Shown: positions 1-7,424 of the stretch, in pieces
Layout: every line of letters begins with the position of its first letter
How positions within the stretch are numbered: position 1 is the first letter of the stretch
Source: Candidatus Methylomirabilota bacterium
GTDB taxonomy: Bacteria > Methylomirabilota > Methylomirabilia > Methylomirabilales > 2-02-FULL-66-22
NCBI GenBank assembly: GCA_016208645.1
Contig: JACQXP010000371.1
Coordinates: 1-9,144 of the forward strand
Direction of reading: 5' to 3'
DNA: 9,144 nucleotides
Program-made: the position numbers and the translations under genes
Notes under the pieces: model-generated
What the model was told of the DNA's origin: nothing
The model's input: the letters and a program-made list of their open reading frames with translations, nothing else
Databases searched by the model: none

Positions 1-100
1 CCGCCGCCTCACCCACCTCGTATCCCGCGGACTCCAGCGTCATGCGCATCACCCGCCGGATGTGGTCTTCATCATCAATGACCAGAACGCGCCGCCTCAT
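1..100 (-). CDS. Response regulator, receiver domain N-terminus (partial)
   Basis: The visible 33 residues start MRRRVLVIDDEDHIRRVMRM and continue with an alpha1/beta2 pattern (TLESAGYEV) typical of CheY-like receiver domains. The acidic pair D9-D10 after the first hydrophobic strand is the usual Mg2+-binding pocket; the phospho-acceptor Asp (about residue 53) and any output domain lie beyond the window edge. The ATG follows the histidine kinase stop by 10 nt, and that gap holds a strong Shine-Dalgarno (GGGGAG), so the two genes are almost certainly one operon and a cognate pair. The output type (DNA binding, AAA+, other) cannot be known from here. Confidence 0.9.
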   Translation of the reverse strand, partial: MRRRVLVIDDEDHIRRVMRMTLESAGYEVGEAA

Positions 101-110
101 GTTTCTCCCC

Positions 111-533
111 TCATGCGCGGGCTGGGGACAGGGCCGCCGATTCGCCTGTCACCCGCAGGGTGAAGGTGAATGTCGTGCCGTGCCCCACCGTCGACTGGAC
201 GACGATCTGCCCGCCGTGGGTCTCGACAATGCTCTTGGAGATGGCCAGCCCCAATCCCGCACCCCCGGATGGAGTCCCCGGCACGCGGACGAACTTGTCA
301 AAAATGCTCGGAAGATATTCGGGAGGGATCCCGTGCCCGGAATCGGCCACGGAGACGGCCACATGACCGGCGCGGCCGACGGCGCTGATGTGAATCCTGC
401 CCCCGGGCTCAGTGTGGCGCAGGGCATTGCTGACCAGGCTACTGACGACGCACTCTATTTGGGCGCGGTCGGCGAGCACGAATGGCAGCTCCGGCGGGGC
501 GTCCACCTTCAGCGTGATGCCCTTGGACTCCAC
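111..533 (-). CDS. Sensor histidine kinase, C-terminal ATPase part (separated by in-frame stop)
   Basis: This 140-residue frame is the HATPase_c catalytic domain of the kinase beginning at 2006, in the same reading frame but after a TAA at 549-551. All ATP-binding motifs are intact: N box (SSLVSNALRHT), G1 box (DSGHGIP), F box (IFDKF) and G2 box (GGAGLGLAIS). The only start near the break is GTG at 533, 15 nt after the TAA, with a weak GGGG 4 nt upstream. It could be translated by reinitiation as a detached ATPase, but it lacks its own His-containing dimerisation domain. The simplest reading is the 3' part of one gene (readthrough residues 492-631) broken by a nonsense mutation or base error. 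The stop TGA at 111-113 sits 10 nt before the response regulator. Confidence 0.75.
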   Translation of the reverse strand: MESKGITLKVDAPPELPFVLADRAQIECVVSSLVSNALRHTEPGGRIHISAVGRAGHVAVSVADSGHGIPPEYLPSIFDKFVRVPGTPSGGAGLGLAISKSIVETHGGQIVVQSTVGHGTTFTFTLRVTGESAALSPARA

Positions 534-548
534 CTGGCCCCGGAAGGC

Positions 549-2006
549 TTACGCGGCCGCGGTGACCAGGTCGCGGGCGCTGATGCGTGACAGGTGCGGG
601 GCGCTCTCCCCCGCCTCGATCTTGGAGAGGTCCAGGAGATCGCGCATCAGCCTCTCCAGGCGATCGCAATCCTCGCGGCAGGCTTCCAGCACCTCGTGCT
701 GTTTTCCGGTGAGCGCTCCGGCCGCTTCTTCCAGCAACAGATGGACAGTCATCTGGACGCTGGTGAGCGGGGTGCGCAGCTCATGCGACGCGGTGGCGAT
801 GAAGTCGGACTTGATGCGGTCAATCTCCCGCAGGTGCGTGATGTCCTCCAGCAGGGTCACCGCGCCAAGCAGCCGTCCCTCGTCATCCCGCATCGGGGTG
901 GTGCGCAGCCGGAAGGCGTGCTCGGATCCGTCCACCACGAGGGGCAGCACCGAGGCCGCACCCTCGCCGGCAACCGGCCGCTGCGAACTCAACGTCTCGG
1001 AGACCGCCAGGGCGATACGGCTATCGTGGGCGATCTCTCCCACGTGCTTGCCGATGTTTTCCTGCTCCGGCCCGAAGATCTCTTCGGCAGCGGGGTTGAG
1101 CTTCGTCACGCCCCCCTGGGCGTCCGTGACGATCACCGGATTATACAGGGAATCAATGGCCGCCTCGGTGGTCTGTTGCGCCACCAGCAGCTTGCCCAGG
1201 TCGGACCGGCGCAACTGGCGGATGCGCTCGGCCATGCTGTTGAATCCCGCGGCCAGGATGCCCACCTCGTCGCGCGAACCAACCTGCGCCTTCGCCTCGA
1301 GGTCGCCGCCGGCTATCCTCGCCATCGTCGCGCCCAGCTCCCGCAGGGGACGGACGATCCGGTTGGCGAGGAACGCGGCCAGCCCGCCTCCCGCGACGAC
1401 CAGCGAGCCGGCGATGACCAGCGTCGTGAGGAACCAACGCCGGGCGACCCCCGCGGCGGCCTCGGACTTTGCCACCATGGCTCGCTGATTGACCTGGATG
1501 AGGTTATCGCAGTCGCTCTGCAACTGATGCAGAGAGGCTTCGAGTCGAATGAACTGTCCGCCAGGATCGAGGGCCGCCGTCGCCCGTGCTCCAGGGCCCG
1601 TCGGGACGGCGCGGCGGGAGGCCTTCAGTTGGGCCAGGAACCTGTCCACCTGCTGGTAATACGTGTCCCGGTCACGGCGGATCGATTCGATGATTCCCGG
1701 TTCGGCAGGCTCCGTGATGTTGTTGGCGGCGCGCTGGAAATGGGCATCGAACCGCCCGCGCTCCTCGGTGAGCTTCGTCAGGGCTGGTTCGAGGTGGCCG
1801 AGCAGCGCGAAGAGGACGGCGGACCCCTGGCGGTCCAGGCTCTCCCGCATCCCTTGTCCGGCCACGACCGAATCGTAGTTGTTCGCGAGAATGTTCCGGG
1901 ACACGCCGCCCATCTCGAGCAGATGCCAGGCGCTCCATCCGCCCAGGACGACGAGCGCGGCGACGAAGATCAGGTAGCCGATGAGCAGCTTGGTGCGCAG
2001 ATTCAT
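549..2006 (-). CDS. Sensor histidine kinase, N-terminal part: TM-sensor-TM-HAMP-PAS-HisKA, ended by premature TAA
   Basis: A membrane sensor kinase. TM1 is about residues 7-25, a mostly helical periplasmic sensor region about 27-188, TM2 about 191-213, HAMP about 212-265 (P220, then GGDLEAKA and DEVGILAAGFNSM), PAS about 280-395 (IDSLYNPVIVTDAQG) and HisKA about 398-465, with the phospho-acceptor H408 in ASHELRTPLTS. The frame stops at TAA 549-551, residue 486, just before the sequence that would lead into HATPase_c; the ATPase follows in the same frame. I chose ATG 2006 because a GGGAG lies 7 nt upstream and TM1 begins at once; the longer frame from 2150 runs back over the predicted promoter and has non-protein-like composition. 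As it stands, the protein has the phosphorylation site but no ATPase. The sensed signal is unknown. Confidence 0.85.
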   Translation of the reverse strand: MNLRTKLLIGYLIFVAALVVLGGWSAWHLLEMGGVSRNILANNYDSVVAGQGMRESLDRQGSAVLFALLGHLEPALTKLTEERGRFDAHFQRAANNITEPAEPGIIESIRRDRDTYYQQVDRFLAQLKASRRAVPTGPGARATAALDPGGQFIRLEASLHQLQSDCDNLIQVNQRAMVAKSEAAAGVARRWFLTTLVIAGSLVVAGGGLAAFLANRIVRPLRELGATMARIAGGDLEAKAQVGSRDEVGILAAGFNSMAERIRQLRRSDLGKLLVAQQTTEAAIDSLYNPVIVTDAQGGVTKLNPAAEEIFGPEQENIGKHVGEIAHDSRIALAVSETLSSQRPVAGEGAASVLPLVVDGSEHAFRLRTTPMRDDEGRLLGAVTLLEDITHLREIDRIKSDFIATASHELRTPLTSVQMTVHLLLEEAAGALTGKQHEVLEACREDCDRLERLMRDLLDLSKIEAGESAPHLSRISARDLVTAAA

Positions 2007-2094
2007 TGCGATGCTCCCGGCACACCCCCCGACCGAGTCTCTGTGGAGCGTGATCGCCCGGAGAAGGGCACCAGCCGGTGGGCACTCGGGGCGG

Positions 2095-2103
2095 AGTATA
2101 ACA
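2095..2103 (-). promoter_or_regulatory. Extended -10 promoter candidate for the histidine kinase operon
   Basis: The minus strand reads TGTTATACT, an extended -10 (TGn plus a 5/6 match to TATAAT) in otherwise very GC-rich DNA. No good -35 is present 17 nt upstream (GAGGAA), which is common for extended -10 promoters. It would give a leader of about 80 nt before ATG 2006. Confidence 0.45.
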
Positions 2104-2326
2104 CATCCGGCCGGGATTTCCTCTGGGCCCGCCGGTCCGCGCTGGCGCATGACCCAAGACCCTCAGGAGGCATGCGCCGGATTCATTCAGACTGGCGTGC
2201 TCCTCGGGGAGGCCCCGGATCTTCCCCGGTCCGATGAAGGCTGTGGGAGGGAGGCGAGCGTTCTCCTCGGGCGCCGCCCGGTGCAAGATGGGGGATGAAC
2301 AGTGGCGTGCGTGCCAGTCGGTCGAG

Positions 2327-2351
2327 ACCTTCCCTCCCTGGAGGGTGAGGT
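2327..2351 (-). terminator. Hairpin after kimA2, possible weak terminator
   Basis: On the minus strand ACCT-CA-CCCTC-CAGG-GAGGG-A-AGGT forms a 9-bp stem with a small internal mismatch and a 4-nt loop, 24 nt past the kimA2 TAG. No T-run follows, so it is not a canonical intrinsic terminator; it may protect the 3' end or assist Rho-dependent ending. Confidence 0.3.
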
Positions 2352-2375
2352 CGCCTGGCCTTGCCCGCGGGGTCG

Positions 2376-4181
2376 CTAGAGATGGTAGGGTACGCTGACC
2401 GTGACCTTGCCCGGCTTGAACAGGAGGGCCGCCTTGATCAGGAGGGCCGTCTGGTTGTGCAGGAGGTGTTCCCACCAGTGGGAGGGGATGAATTCCGGGA
2501 GGACCACGGTTAGGTACCGGCCCTCACCCTGCCGCTCCATGCGGTCAATGTACTCCAGCAGGGGCTGGAGGATGGAGCGGTAAGGGGATTCCAGGACCAC
2601 CAGCGGAACATCTGGAGCCCATTCAGCCCATCGCAGGCGCAGCTTCGCGGTTTCGGTGGGGTCGAGGTCCACGGTCAGGGCCGTGACGTTGGGTGAGATG
2701 GACTTGGCGTACTCCAGCGCCTCCACCACCCCCTTGTGGATGCCGGCCACCAGGACCACCACCGGGTTCTTGCCGATCCTCGGCCGGCCGGCCCCCTCCA
2801 GCGAGAGACGAGCGCGGACCCGATCGTAGTGCTGCCGAACTTGCCTCAGGCCGGCAACGATGAGCGGGATCAGGACGACCACCATCCAGGCACCAAGGGT
2901 GAACTTGGAGATGGCGATGATGAGCGTCACGACTCCCGTGGCGAGGGCACCCAACCCGTTGAGCGCGATGTGGTGGAGGGCCGGGTGCTCCTCCTTCAAC
3001 CAGTGGCGGACCATGCCGGCCTGGGACAGAGTGAAGGACAGGAAGACACCCACGGCGTAGAGGGGGATGAGGGCGTGGGTGCTGCCGCGGAAGAAGATCA
3101 GCAGGAGGATGGACAGGCCTGCCAGGATCAGGATGCCGTTGCTGAAGACGAGCTTGTCGCCGCGGTTGGACAATTGCCGCGGCATGAATCCGTCCCGGGC
3201 CAGGATGGAGGAGAGGCGGGGGAAGTCGGCGTAGGAGGTATTGGCTGCCAGCAGCAGGATCATGGCAGTGGCAGCCTGGATGTTGTAGTAGAGCACGTTC
3301 TGGCCGAAGACTTGCTGGGCCAGGATGGACACCACGGTTTCTGTCTCACGGGGGACCACCTGATAGACGTGGGACAGATAGGTGATACCAATGAAGCTAC
3401 TGGCGAGGATCGTCGCCATCCACGCCAATACGATGCCGGCATTCCGGGATTCCGGGGCCCGGAACGCGGGAATGCCATTGCTGACGGCCTCGGTGCCGGT
3501 GATGGCCACACAGCCGGATGAAAAGGCGCGCATGATCAAGAATAGACTGACGGTGTGGGTGGCTTGAAGCTCCTCGGGCGGTAGCGGCCGGGCGGTGCCG
3601 GTGAGCACCCGGAAGAAACCCGCCAGGATCAAGAGGAGAAGACTGCCGATGAACCAGTAGGTCGGCACGGCGAAGATCCGCCCGGACTCCCGCACCCCAC
3701 GGAGATTCGCCACCGTGATTCCGAGCACGCAGAGCACACCCAGGGTCACCCGCCATGGGAAGAGAGGCGGGAAGGCCGACGTGATGGCGGCCACGCCTGC
3801 GGCAATGCTCACCGCCACGGTGAGCACGTAATCAATGAGAAGCGCCGAACCCGCGACCAAGCCCGGCAGCCTCCCCAGGTTATCCTTGGCGACGATATAC
3901 GCACCCCCACCCGAGGGGTAGGCGTGGATCGTCTGCCAGTAGGAGCTGGCGACGATCACCACCAGGAGAGCGATCCCGAGGGCGATGGGAAGAGATAGCG
4001 TGAGTGCCGCCGTTCCCGCAGTCATCAGGACCAGCAGGATTTCCTCTGTGGCATAGGCGACGGAGGAAAGAGCGTCCGATGCGAAGACCGCCAGCCCGGT
4101 CAGCCTGCCCAGCCGCTCGTGCTTGGCGGCCGCCGTGGACAGGGGCGAGCCCAGGATCATGCGCTTCAAGGAGCTTGGCAT
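2376..4181 (-). CDS. kimA: KimA-type K+/H+ symporter (KUP family, APC superfamily), paralogue 2
   Basis: A 601-residue potassium transporter very like Bacillus subtilis KimA (about 607 aa). The pattern SLKRMILGSPL...SSVAYATEEI, the block YPSGGGAYIVAKDNLG and the C-terminal LLHNQTALL...VPYHL match KimA from end to end. About twelve hydrophobic segments run to residue 455, followed by a cytosolic universal-stress-like domain (about 472-601). K+-site residues reported for KimA are present at the same numbers: D36, Y43, Y118, T121 and S125; the TGTE motif (T228, E231) matches T230/E233. It is expected to import K+ with H+ as a dimer in the inner membrane. ATG 4181 has GGAGG 4 nt upstream and its own promoter with a 5' hairpin. 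In B. subtilis KimA is inhibited by c-di-AMP; nothing here shows whether that holds. It is often annotated simply as an APC amino-acid permease. Confidence 0.92.
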   Translation of the reverse strand: MPSSLKRMILGSPLSTAAAKHERLGRLTGLAVFASDALSSVAYATEEILLVLMTAGTAALTLSLPIALGIALLVVIVASSYWQTIHAYPSGGGAYIVAKDNLGRLPGLVAGSALLIDYVLTVAVSIAAGVAAITSAFPPLFPWRVTLGVLCVLGITVANLRGVRESGRIFAVPTYWFIGSLLLLILAGFFRVLTGTARPLPPEELQATHTVSLFLIMRAFSSGCVAITGTEAVSNGIPAFRAPESRNAGIVLAWMATILASSFIGITYLSHVYQVVPRETETVVSILAQQVFGQNVLYYNIQAATAMILLLAANTSYADFPRLSSILARDGFMPRQLSNRGDKLVFSNGILILAGLSILLLIFFRGSTHALIPLYAVGVFLSFTLSQAGMVRHWLKEEHPALHHIALNGLGALATGVVTLIIAISKFTLGAWMVVVLIPLIVAGLRQVRQHYDRVRARLSLEGAGRPRIGKNPVVVLVAGIHKGVVEALEYAKSISPNVTALTVDLDPTETAKLRLRWAEWAPDVPLVVLESPYRSILQPLLEYIDRMERQGEGRYLTVVLPEFIPSHWWEHLLHNQTALLIKAALLFKPGKVTVSVPYHL

Positions 4182-4198
4182 GCTGCCTCCACAGCAAA

Positions 4199-4223
4199 GG
4201 CCACAGAGGGATACCCTGTGGCC
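4199..4223 (-). promoter_or_regulatory. 5'-leader hairpin of kimA2
   Basis: A perfect 8-bp inverted repeat (GGCCACAG / CTGTGGCC) around a 9-nt loop, between the predicted transcription start (about 4225) and the ATG. It would occupy roughly the first 25 nt of the mRNA, ending 17 nt before the start codon and next to the Shine-Dalgarno. It may stabilise the 5' end or act as an operator or translational switch. A short TTT follows, too weak for a confident attenuator. Confidence 0.5.
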
Positions 4224-4231
4224 CGGCGGGT

Positions 4232-4260
4232 ATGCTAGACCCGCTCCCCCGACGTGTCAA
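4232..4260 (-). promoter_or_regulatory. Sigma70-type promoter of kimA2
   Basis: On the minus strand, TTGACA (4260-4255), a 17-nt spacer and TAGCAT (4237-4232). The -35 is perfect, the -10 matches 4 of 6, and the spacing is optimal. It lies in the 92-nt gap between kimA1 and kimA2, so the second transporter can be transcribed alone. The spacer is G-rich and resembles the promoter at 7533-7562. Confidence 0.75.
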
Positions 4261-4273
4261 GGCGTGGCGGAAC

Positions 4274-6085
4274 CTACTGATCGAGGTGGTAGGGGATGCT
4301 GATGGCCACCTTGCCGCGGCGGAAGAGCAGGGCGCCCTTGATGAGCAAGGCCGTCTGGTTATGGAGCAGATGCTGCCACCACTTGGCGGGGATGAATTCG
4401 GGCAGGATGATGGTCATGTAGGCGCCGTCCTGCTGCTTCTCCATCTGGTCTATGTAGTTGAGAATTGGTAGGAGCACCGACCGGTAGGGGGAGTCCAAGA
4501 CAACGAGGGGGACATCCGGCGCCCATTCCCGCCATTGCATTTGCAGGCGCGAGGTGGCCGTGGGATCCAGATCCACCGTGATGGCCGTGACGTTGGGCGA
4601 GATGGCCTTGGCGTAGCTCAGGGCCGTCAGCGCACCCCGGTGAATGCCCGCGACCAGGACCACCACGGGGTGGCGGCCGAGTTTGGGCGGGGAGAAACCC
4701 TCCAGGGAAAGCCCCCGCGCCAGGACACTGTAGTGCCGCCGCACCGCGAGGAACCCCACCACCAGGACGGGGATGATGATGATGATCATCCAGGCACCGT
4801 GGACGAACTTGCTCACGCCGATGACCGTGACGACTGCCGCGGTCACCACCGCGCCCAAACCGTTGATAGCGGCGTGCGGGCGCCAGCGGGGGCCGCGCTC
4901 CTTCCACCAGTGCCGGACCATGCCCGCCTGGGAGAGGGTGAAGGCGGTGAATACCCCCACGGCATACAGGGGGATCAGGGCGTGGGTGCTGCCGCCGAAG
5001 ATCACCAGCAGCACGCTGGAGACACTCGCCAGGATGATGATGCCATTGCTGAAGACCAGCCGGTCGCCCCGGTTGGCGAACTGGCGGGGGAGGAACCGGT
5101 CATTGGCCAGCATGGAGGCCAGCATGGGGAACCCGGCGAAGCTGGTATTGGCCGCCAGGATCAGGATGACCGCCGTGGCTGCCTGGATCATGTAGTACAC
5201 CCAGGAGCTTCCGAAGATCTGGCGGCCCAGCATCGAGACCACCGTCTCTCCCTCCACGGGCACGATGTGGAAGAAGTAGGCCAGGAAGGTCACTCCGAGG
5301 AACGAACTCCCCAGGATAAACGCCATCCACGCCAGGGTAATGCCGGCATTGCGGGACTCCGGCGGCTTGAAGGCCTGCACCCCGTTGGCGACCGCCTCGA
5401 TCCCGGTGAGAGCCGCGCACCCCGAGGCGAAGGCCCGCAACACCAGAAGCTCGTTGAGGGGCTCACGCTCCGGAACCGTGGTGGAGAGCGGTGGCGCTCC
5501 CTGCGTCAGCAGGTGATAGAATCCCCCACCCAGCAGGATCACCAGGCACAGGATGAACCAGTAGGTGGGGGCGGCGAAGATTCGCCCTGTCTCGCGTATG
5601 CCCCGGAGGTTTGCCATCATAATCAGCAGGACGACCCCAACGCAGAGGGCCACCCGCTGCGGGTAGAGCGCCGGGAAGGCCGAGGTGATCGCCGCCACGC
5701 CGGCTGCCACGCTCACGGAGACCGTGAGAACGTAATCCACCAGGAGGGCCGCGCCGGCCACCAGGCCCGGATAGGTGCCCAGGTTGTCCTTGGCGACAAT
5801 GTACGCGCCGCCCCCCGAGGGATAGGCGTGAATGGTCTGCCAGTAGGAGCTGGCCACGATCGCGGTGAGCAATCCAATGGCCATTCCGATTGGCGGGGAG
5901 TACGAGAGGGCAGAGGTACCGGCCAACACCAGCACCAGGAGGATTTCTTCGGTGGCGTAGGCGACGGAGGAAAGGTTGTCGGAGGCGAAGATGGCCAGGG
6001 CGGGAATCTTGGCCAGCCGCTCGTACCGCGCCTGCGCGGTGGTCAGGGGGTTCCCGAGCAGGACCCGTTTCAGCGCGTAGATCAC
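4274..6085 (-). CDS. kimA: KimA-type K+/H+ symporter (KUP family, APC superfamily), paralogue 1
   Basis: A 603-residue paralogue of the 601-residue transporter immediately downstream, with the same layout: about twelve membrane segments, then a cytosolic domain ending LLHNQTALL...IPYHLDQ. The K+-site residues D36, Y43, Y118, T121 and S125 are at the same numbers, and TGIE carries T227 and E230. The start is GTG at 6085: it gives MIYALKRVLLGNPL, matching the KimA N-terminus, and lies 9 nt after the TAG of the RCK gene. No strong Shine-Dalgarno is visible (only AGG), so translation is probably coupled to the upstream gene. It is the third gene of an apparent operon with two RCK subunits, which suggests nucleotide-dependent gating of this transporter; that is inference. 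The family's best-studied member works without RCK subunits. Confidence 0.92.
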   Translation of the reverse strand: MIYALKRVLLGNPLTTAQARYERLAKIPALAIFASDNLSSVAYATEEILLVLVLAGTSALSYSPPIGMAIGLLTAIVASSYWQTIHAYPSGGGAYIVAKDNLGTYPGLVAGAALLVDYVLTVSVSVAAGVAAITSAFPALYPQRVALCVGVVLLIMMANLRGIRETGRIFAAPTYWFILCLVILLGGGFYHLLTQGAPPLSTTVPEREPLNELLVLRAFASGCAALTGIEAVANGVQAFKPPESRNAGITLAWMAFILGSSFLGVTFLAYFFHIVPVEGETVVSMLGRQIFGSSWVYYMIQAATAVILILAANTSFAGFPMLASMLANDRFLPRQFANRGDRLVFSNGIIILASVSSVLLVIFGGSTHALIPLYAVGVFTAFTLSQAGMVRHWWKERGPRWRPHAAINGLGAVVTAAVVTVIGVSKFVHGAWMIIIIIPVLVVGFLAVRRHYSVLARGLSLEGFSPPKLGRHPVVVLVAGIHRGALTALSYAKAISPNVTAITVDLDPTATSRLQMQWREWAPDVPLVVLDSPYRSVLLPILNYIDQMEKQQDGAYMTIILPEFIPAKWWQHLLHNQTALLIKGALLFRRGKVAISIPYHLDQ

Positions 6086-6094
6086 GGGGGAGGC

Positions 6095-6760
6095 CTATGG
6101 GGAGCCGACCAGGATGTCCTTCAGGGGCTTCTCGGCGGCGACCGTGCTGACGGCCAGGATCTCGTCCCCGGCCTCGAAGACCGTGTCGCCGCGGGGGATG
6201 ACCAGCTTGCCGGCGCGAATCACGCTCACGATGACGGCGTCGGAGGGCAGGTTCACCTCGCGGATGGCCTTCCCCCGGCAGGGAGACGTCTCGGGCAGCC
6301 GGAGCTCGACCAGGGCTGCCTCGCCCCGGTTGAGCTTGAGCAGCGTCACCAGCTCGCCCAGGCCGATCTCTTCCTCGATGACCTTGGAGGTCAGATGCAC
6401 CTGGCTGATGGCGACATCCACGCCCCAGTCCTTGGTGTAGAGCCACTCGTTCAGCGGGTTGTTGACGCGGGCGATCACGCGCGGGACGTGGAAGTGGTGC
6501 TTGGCCAGGCGGCAGACGACCAGGTTGTCCTCGTCGTTGTGGGTCAGGGCCACGACCAAATCCGCCTTGCTCACGCCGACCTGGTCGAGGATCTGCGGGC
6601 TGCACCCGTCGCCGCAGATCACGTCCCCCCCGATCTCCTGGCGGAGCCTGGCGACCACCTCCGGCCGGCGATCCACCACCTTGATCCGGTACCCCTGGGT
6701 CTGGAGGTCCCGTGCCAGGTAGGACCCGCCGCGGCCGCCGCCGATGATCACTGCGAGCAT
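6095..6760 (-). CDS. trkA: TrkA/KtrA-like RCK protein, second of pair (CeoC-like position)
   Basis: A 221-residue cytosolic regulatory subunit of potassium transporters. The N-terminal RCK_N/Rossmann domain starts at once with GGGRGG (residues 7-12) and has acidic D30 at the end of beta2, which favours NAD(H)/ATP-type nucleotide binding; an RCK_C domain follows at about 147-208 (LPSDAVIVSVIRAGKLVIP). ATG 6760 was chosen over a longer frame from 6862 because the Rossmann strand begins there, GAGG lies 8 nt upstream, and the longer form would overlap the preceding gene. The preceding stop is 16 nt away, and kimA1 begins 9 nt after its own stop. Two unequal RCK proteins in tandem could form a hetero-oligomeric ring. 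The symbol is given at family level only. Confidence 0.9.
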   Translation of the reverse strand: MLAVIIGGGRGGSYLARDLQTQGYRIKVVDRRPEVVARLRQEIGGDVICGDGCSPQILDQVGVSKADLVVALTHNDEDNLVVCRLAKHHFHVPRVIARVNNPLNEWLYTKDWGVDVAISQVHLTSKVIEEEIGLGELVTLLKLNRGEAALVELRLPETSPCRGKAIREVNLPSDAVIVSVIRAGKLVIPRGDTVFEAGDEILAVSTVAAEKPLKDILVGSP

Positions 6761-6776
6761 GGGGGATTCCTCGCCG

Positions 6777-7424
6777 TCAGGGCGTGAAGAGTTTCTGCAG
6801 CCTGGGGAGGGCCGCGGCCGCCGCCACGATGTGGAGCAGGTCCCCCTCCTCCAGGCAAGCATCGGCGGCGGGGATCATGGCCTGTCCCCGGCGCACCAGC
6901 GCGCCCACCAGGGATTCTCCGGGCAGCGTGACGTCCCGGACCGCCCGCCCTGCCATCGTCTTCGAGGCCTCGATCTGGAGGAGTTTCACCTCGCCGCTGC
7001 CGAACGTGGCCAGGATGCCGACCTGAGGGTGGGCGATCATGGCCTTCATGGTGTTGGCGGCCAGCAGGGTCGCGGTCACCGTCGGGATGCCCTCCCGGCG
7101 GTAGATCTCCGCGGCCTGGGGATCGTAGATCCGGGCCACCACGTGGGGGACCTTGAAGGTTGCCTTGGCGGTCACGGCCACCACGATGTTCACGTTGTCA
7201 CTGTCGGTCGTGGCGGCCAGGGCATCGGCCCCCTCGATGTCGGCCTTCTGAAGGATCTCGCGATCGAACCCCACCCCCGTGAGCATCCGGCCGCCGAACT
7301 CCCGCGACAGCCGGCCGAAGGAGAGGGGGTCGCGATCTATGATCACCACGTCGTGCCGCTCGGCCGAGAGGGCGTTGGCCAGTTGCGAGCCAACCCGGCC
7401 GCACCCCACGATGATGACTCGCAT
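6777..7424 (-). CDS. trkA: TrkA/KtrA-like RCK protein, first of pair (CeoB-like position)
   Basis: A 215-residue RCK protein with one Rossmann (TrkA_N) and one TrkA_C domain, half the size of E. coli TrkA, which has both twice. GCGRVG (residues 7-12) is the dinucleotide-binding loop, D30 closes beta2 (VVIIDRD), and ADALAATTDSDNVNIVV is the typical strand-4 region. TrkA_C is about residues 145-212. ATG 7424 has GGGAGG 8 nt upstream. It is the first gene of the operon with the second RCK protein and kimA1, behind a structured leader. No TrkH/KtrB pore subunit is present in the window. In Mycobacterium tuberculosis the ceoB/ceoC pair sits beside an APC-type membrane protein, as I recall, which gives some precedent. 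The symbol is given at family level. Confidence 0.92.
   Translation of the reverse strand: MRVIIVGCGRVGSQLANALSAERHDVVIIDRDPLSFGRLSREFGGRMLTGVGFDREILQKADIEGADALAATTDSDNVNIVVAVTAKATFKVPHVVARIYDPQAAEIYRREGIPTVTATLLAANTMKAMIAHPQVGILATFGSGEVKLLQIEASKTMAGRAVRDVTLPGESLVGALVRRGQAMIPAADACLEEGDLLHIVAAAAALPRLQKLFTP

Larger units (their letters stand above)
2007..2375. other. Intergenic region between kimA2 and the histidine kinase
   Basis: A 369-nt stretch with no convincing gene; frames crossing it have low-complexity, shadow-like translations. It holds, in transcription order on the minus strand, a hairpin 24 nt after the kimA2 stop (2327-2351), short GC-rich hairpins around 2268-2280 and 2205-2217 without T-runs, and a likely extended -10 promoter at 2095-2103 about 90 nt before the kinase ATG. 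A small RNA or leader is possible, but nothing specific shows it. Confidence 0.6.

Noticed and set aside
549..551. Frameshift in the histidine kinase
   Set aside because: The codons before and after the stop are in the same frame, so this is a nonsense codon and not an insertion or deletion.
594..2237. 547-residue plus-strand open frame
   Set aside because: It lies antisense to the histidine kinase, whose motifs are unmistakable. Its translation is rich in G, R, D and Q with no recognisable domain, as expected for a shadow frame in high-GC DNA.
2007..2375. Small protein gene in the gap before the kinase
   Set aside because: Frames across the gap have no Shine-Dalgarno, no recognisable domain and a composition typical of non-coding GC-rich DNA.
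4535..6787. 750-residue plus-strand open frame
   Set aside because: Antisense to kimA1 and the RCK gene. The translation is a run of H, D, G, Q and R without hydrophobic cores; a similar shadow appears opposite kimA2, which shows it comes from the codon pattern.
6095..6862. 255-residue version of the second RCK protein
   Set aside because: The extra 34 residues overlap the previous gene and precede the Rossmann beta1 strand; ATG 6760 with GAGG is the better start.
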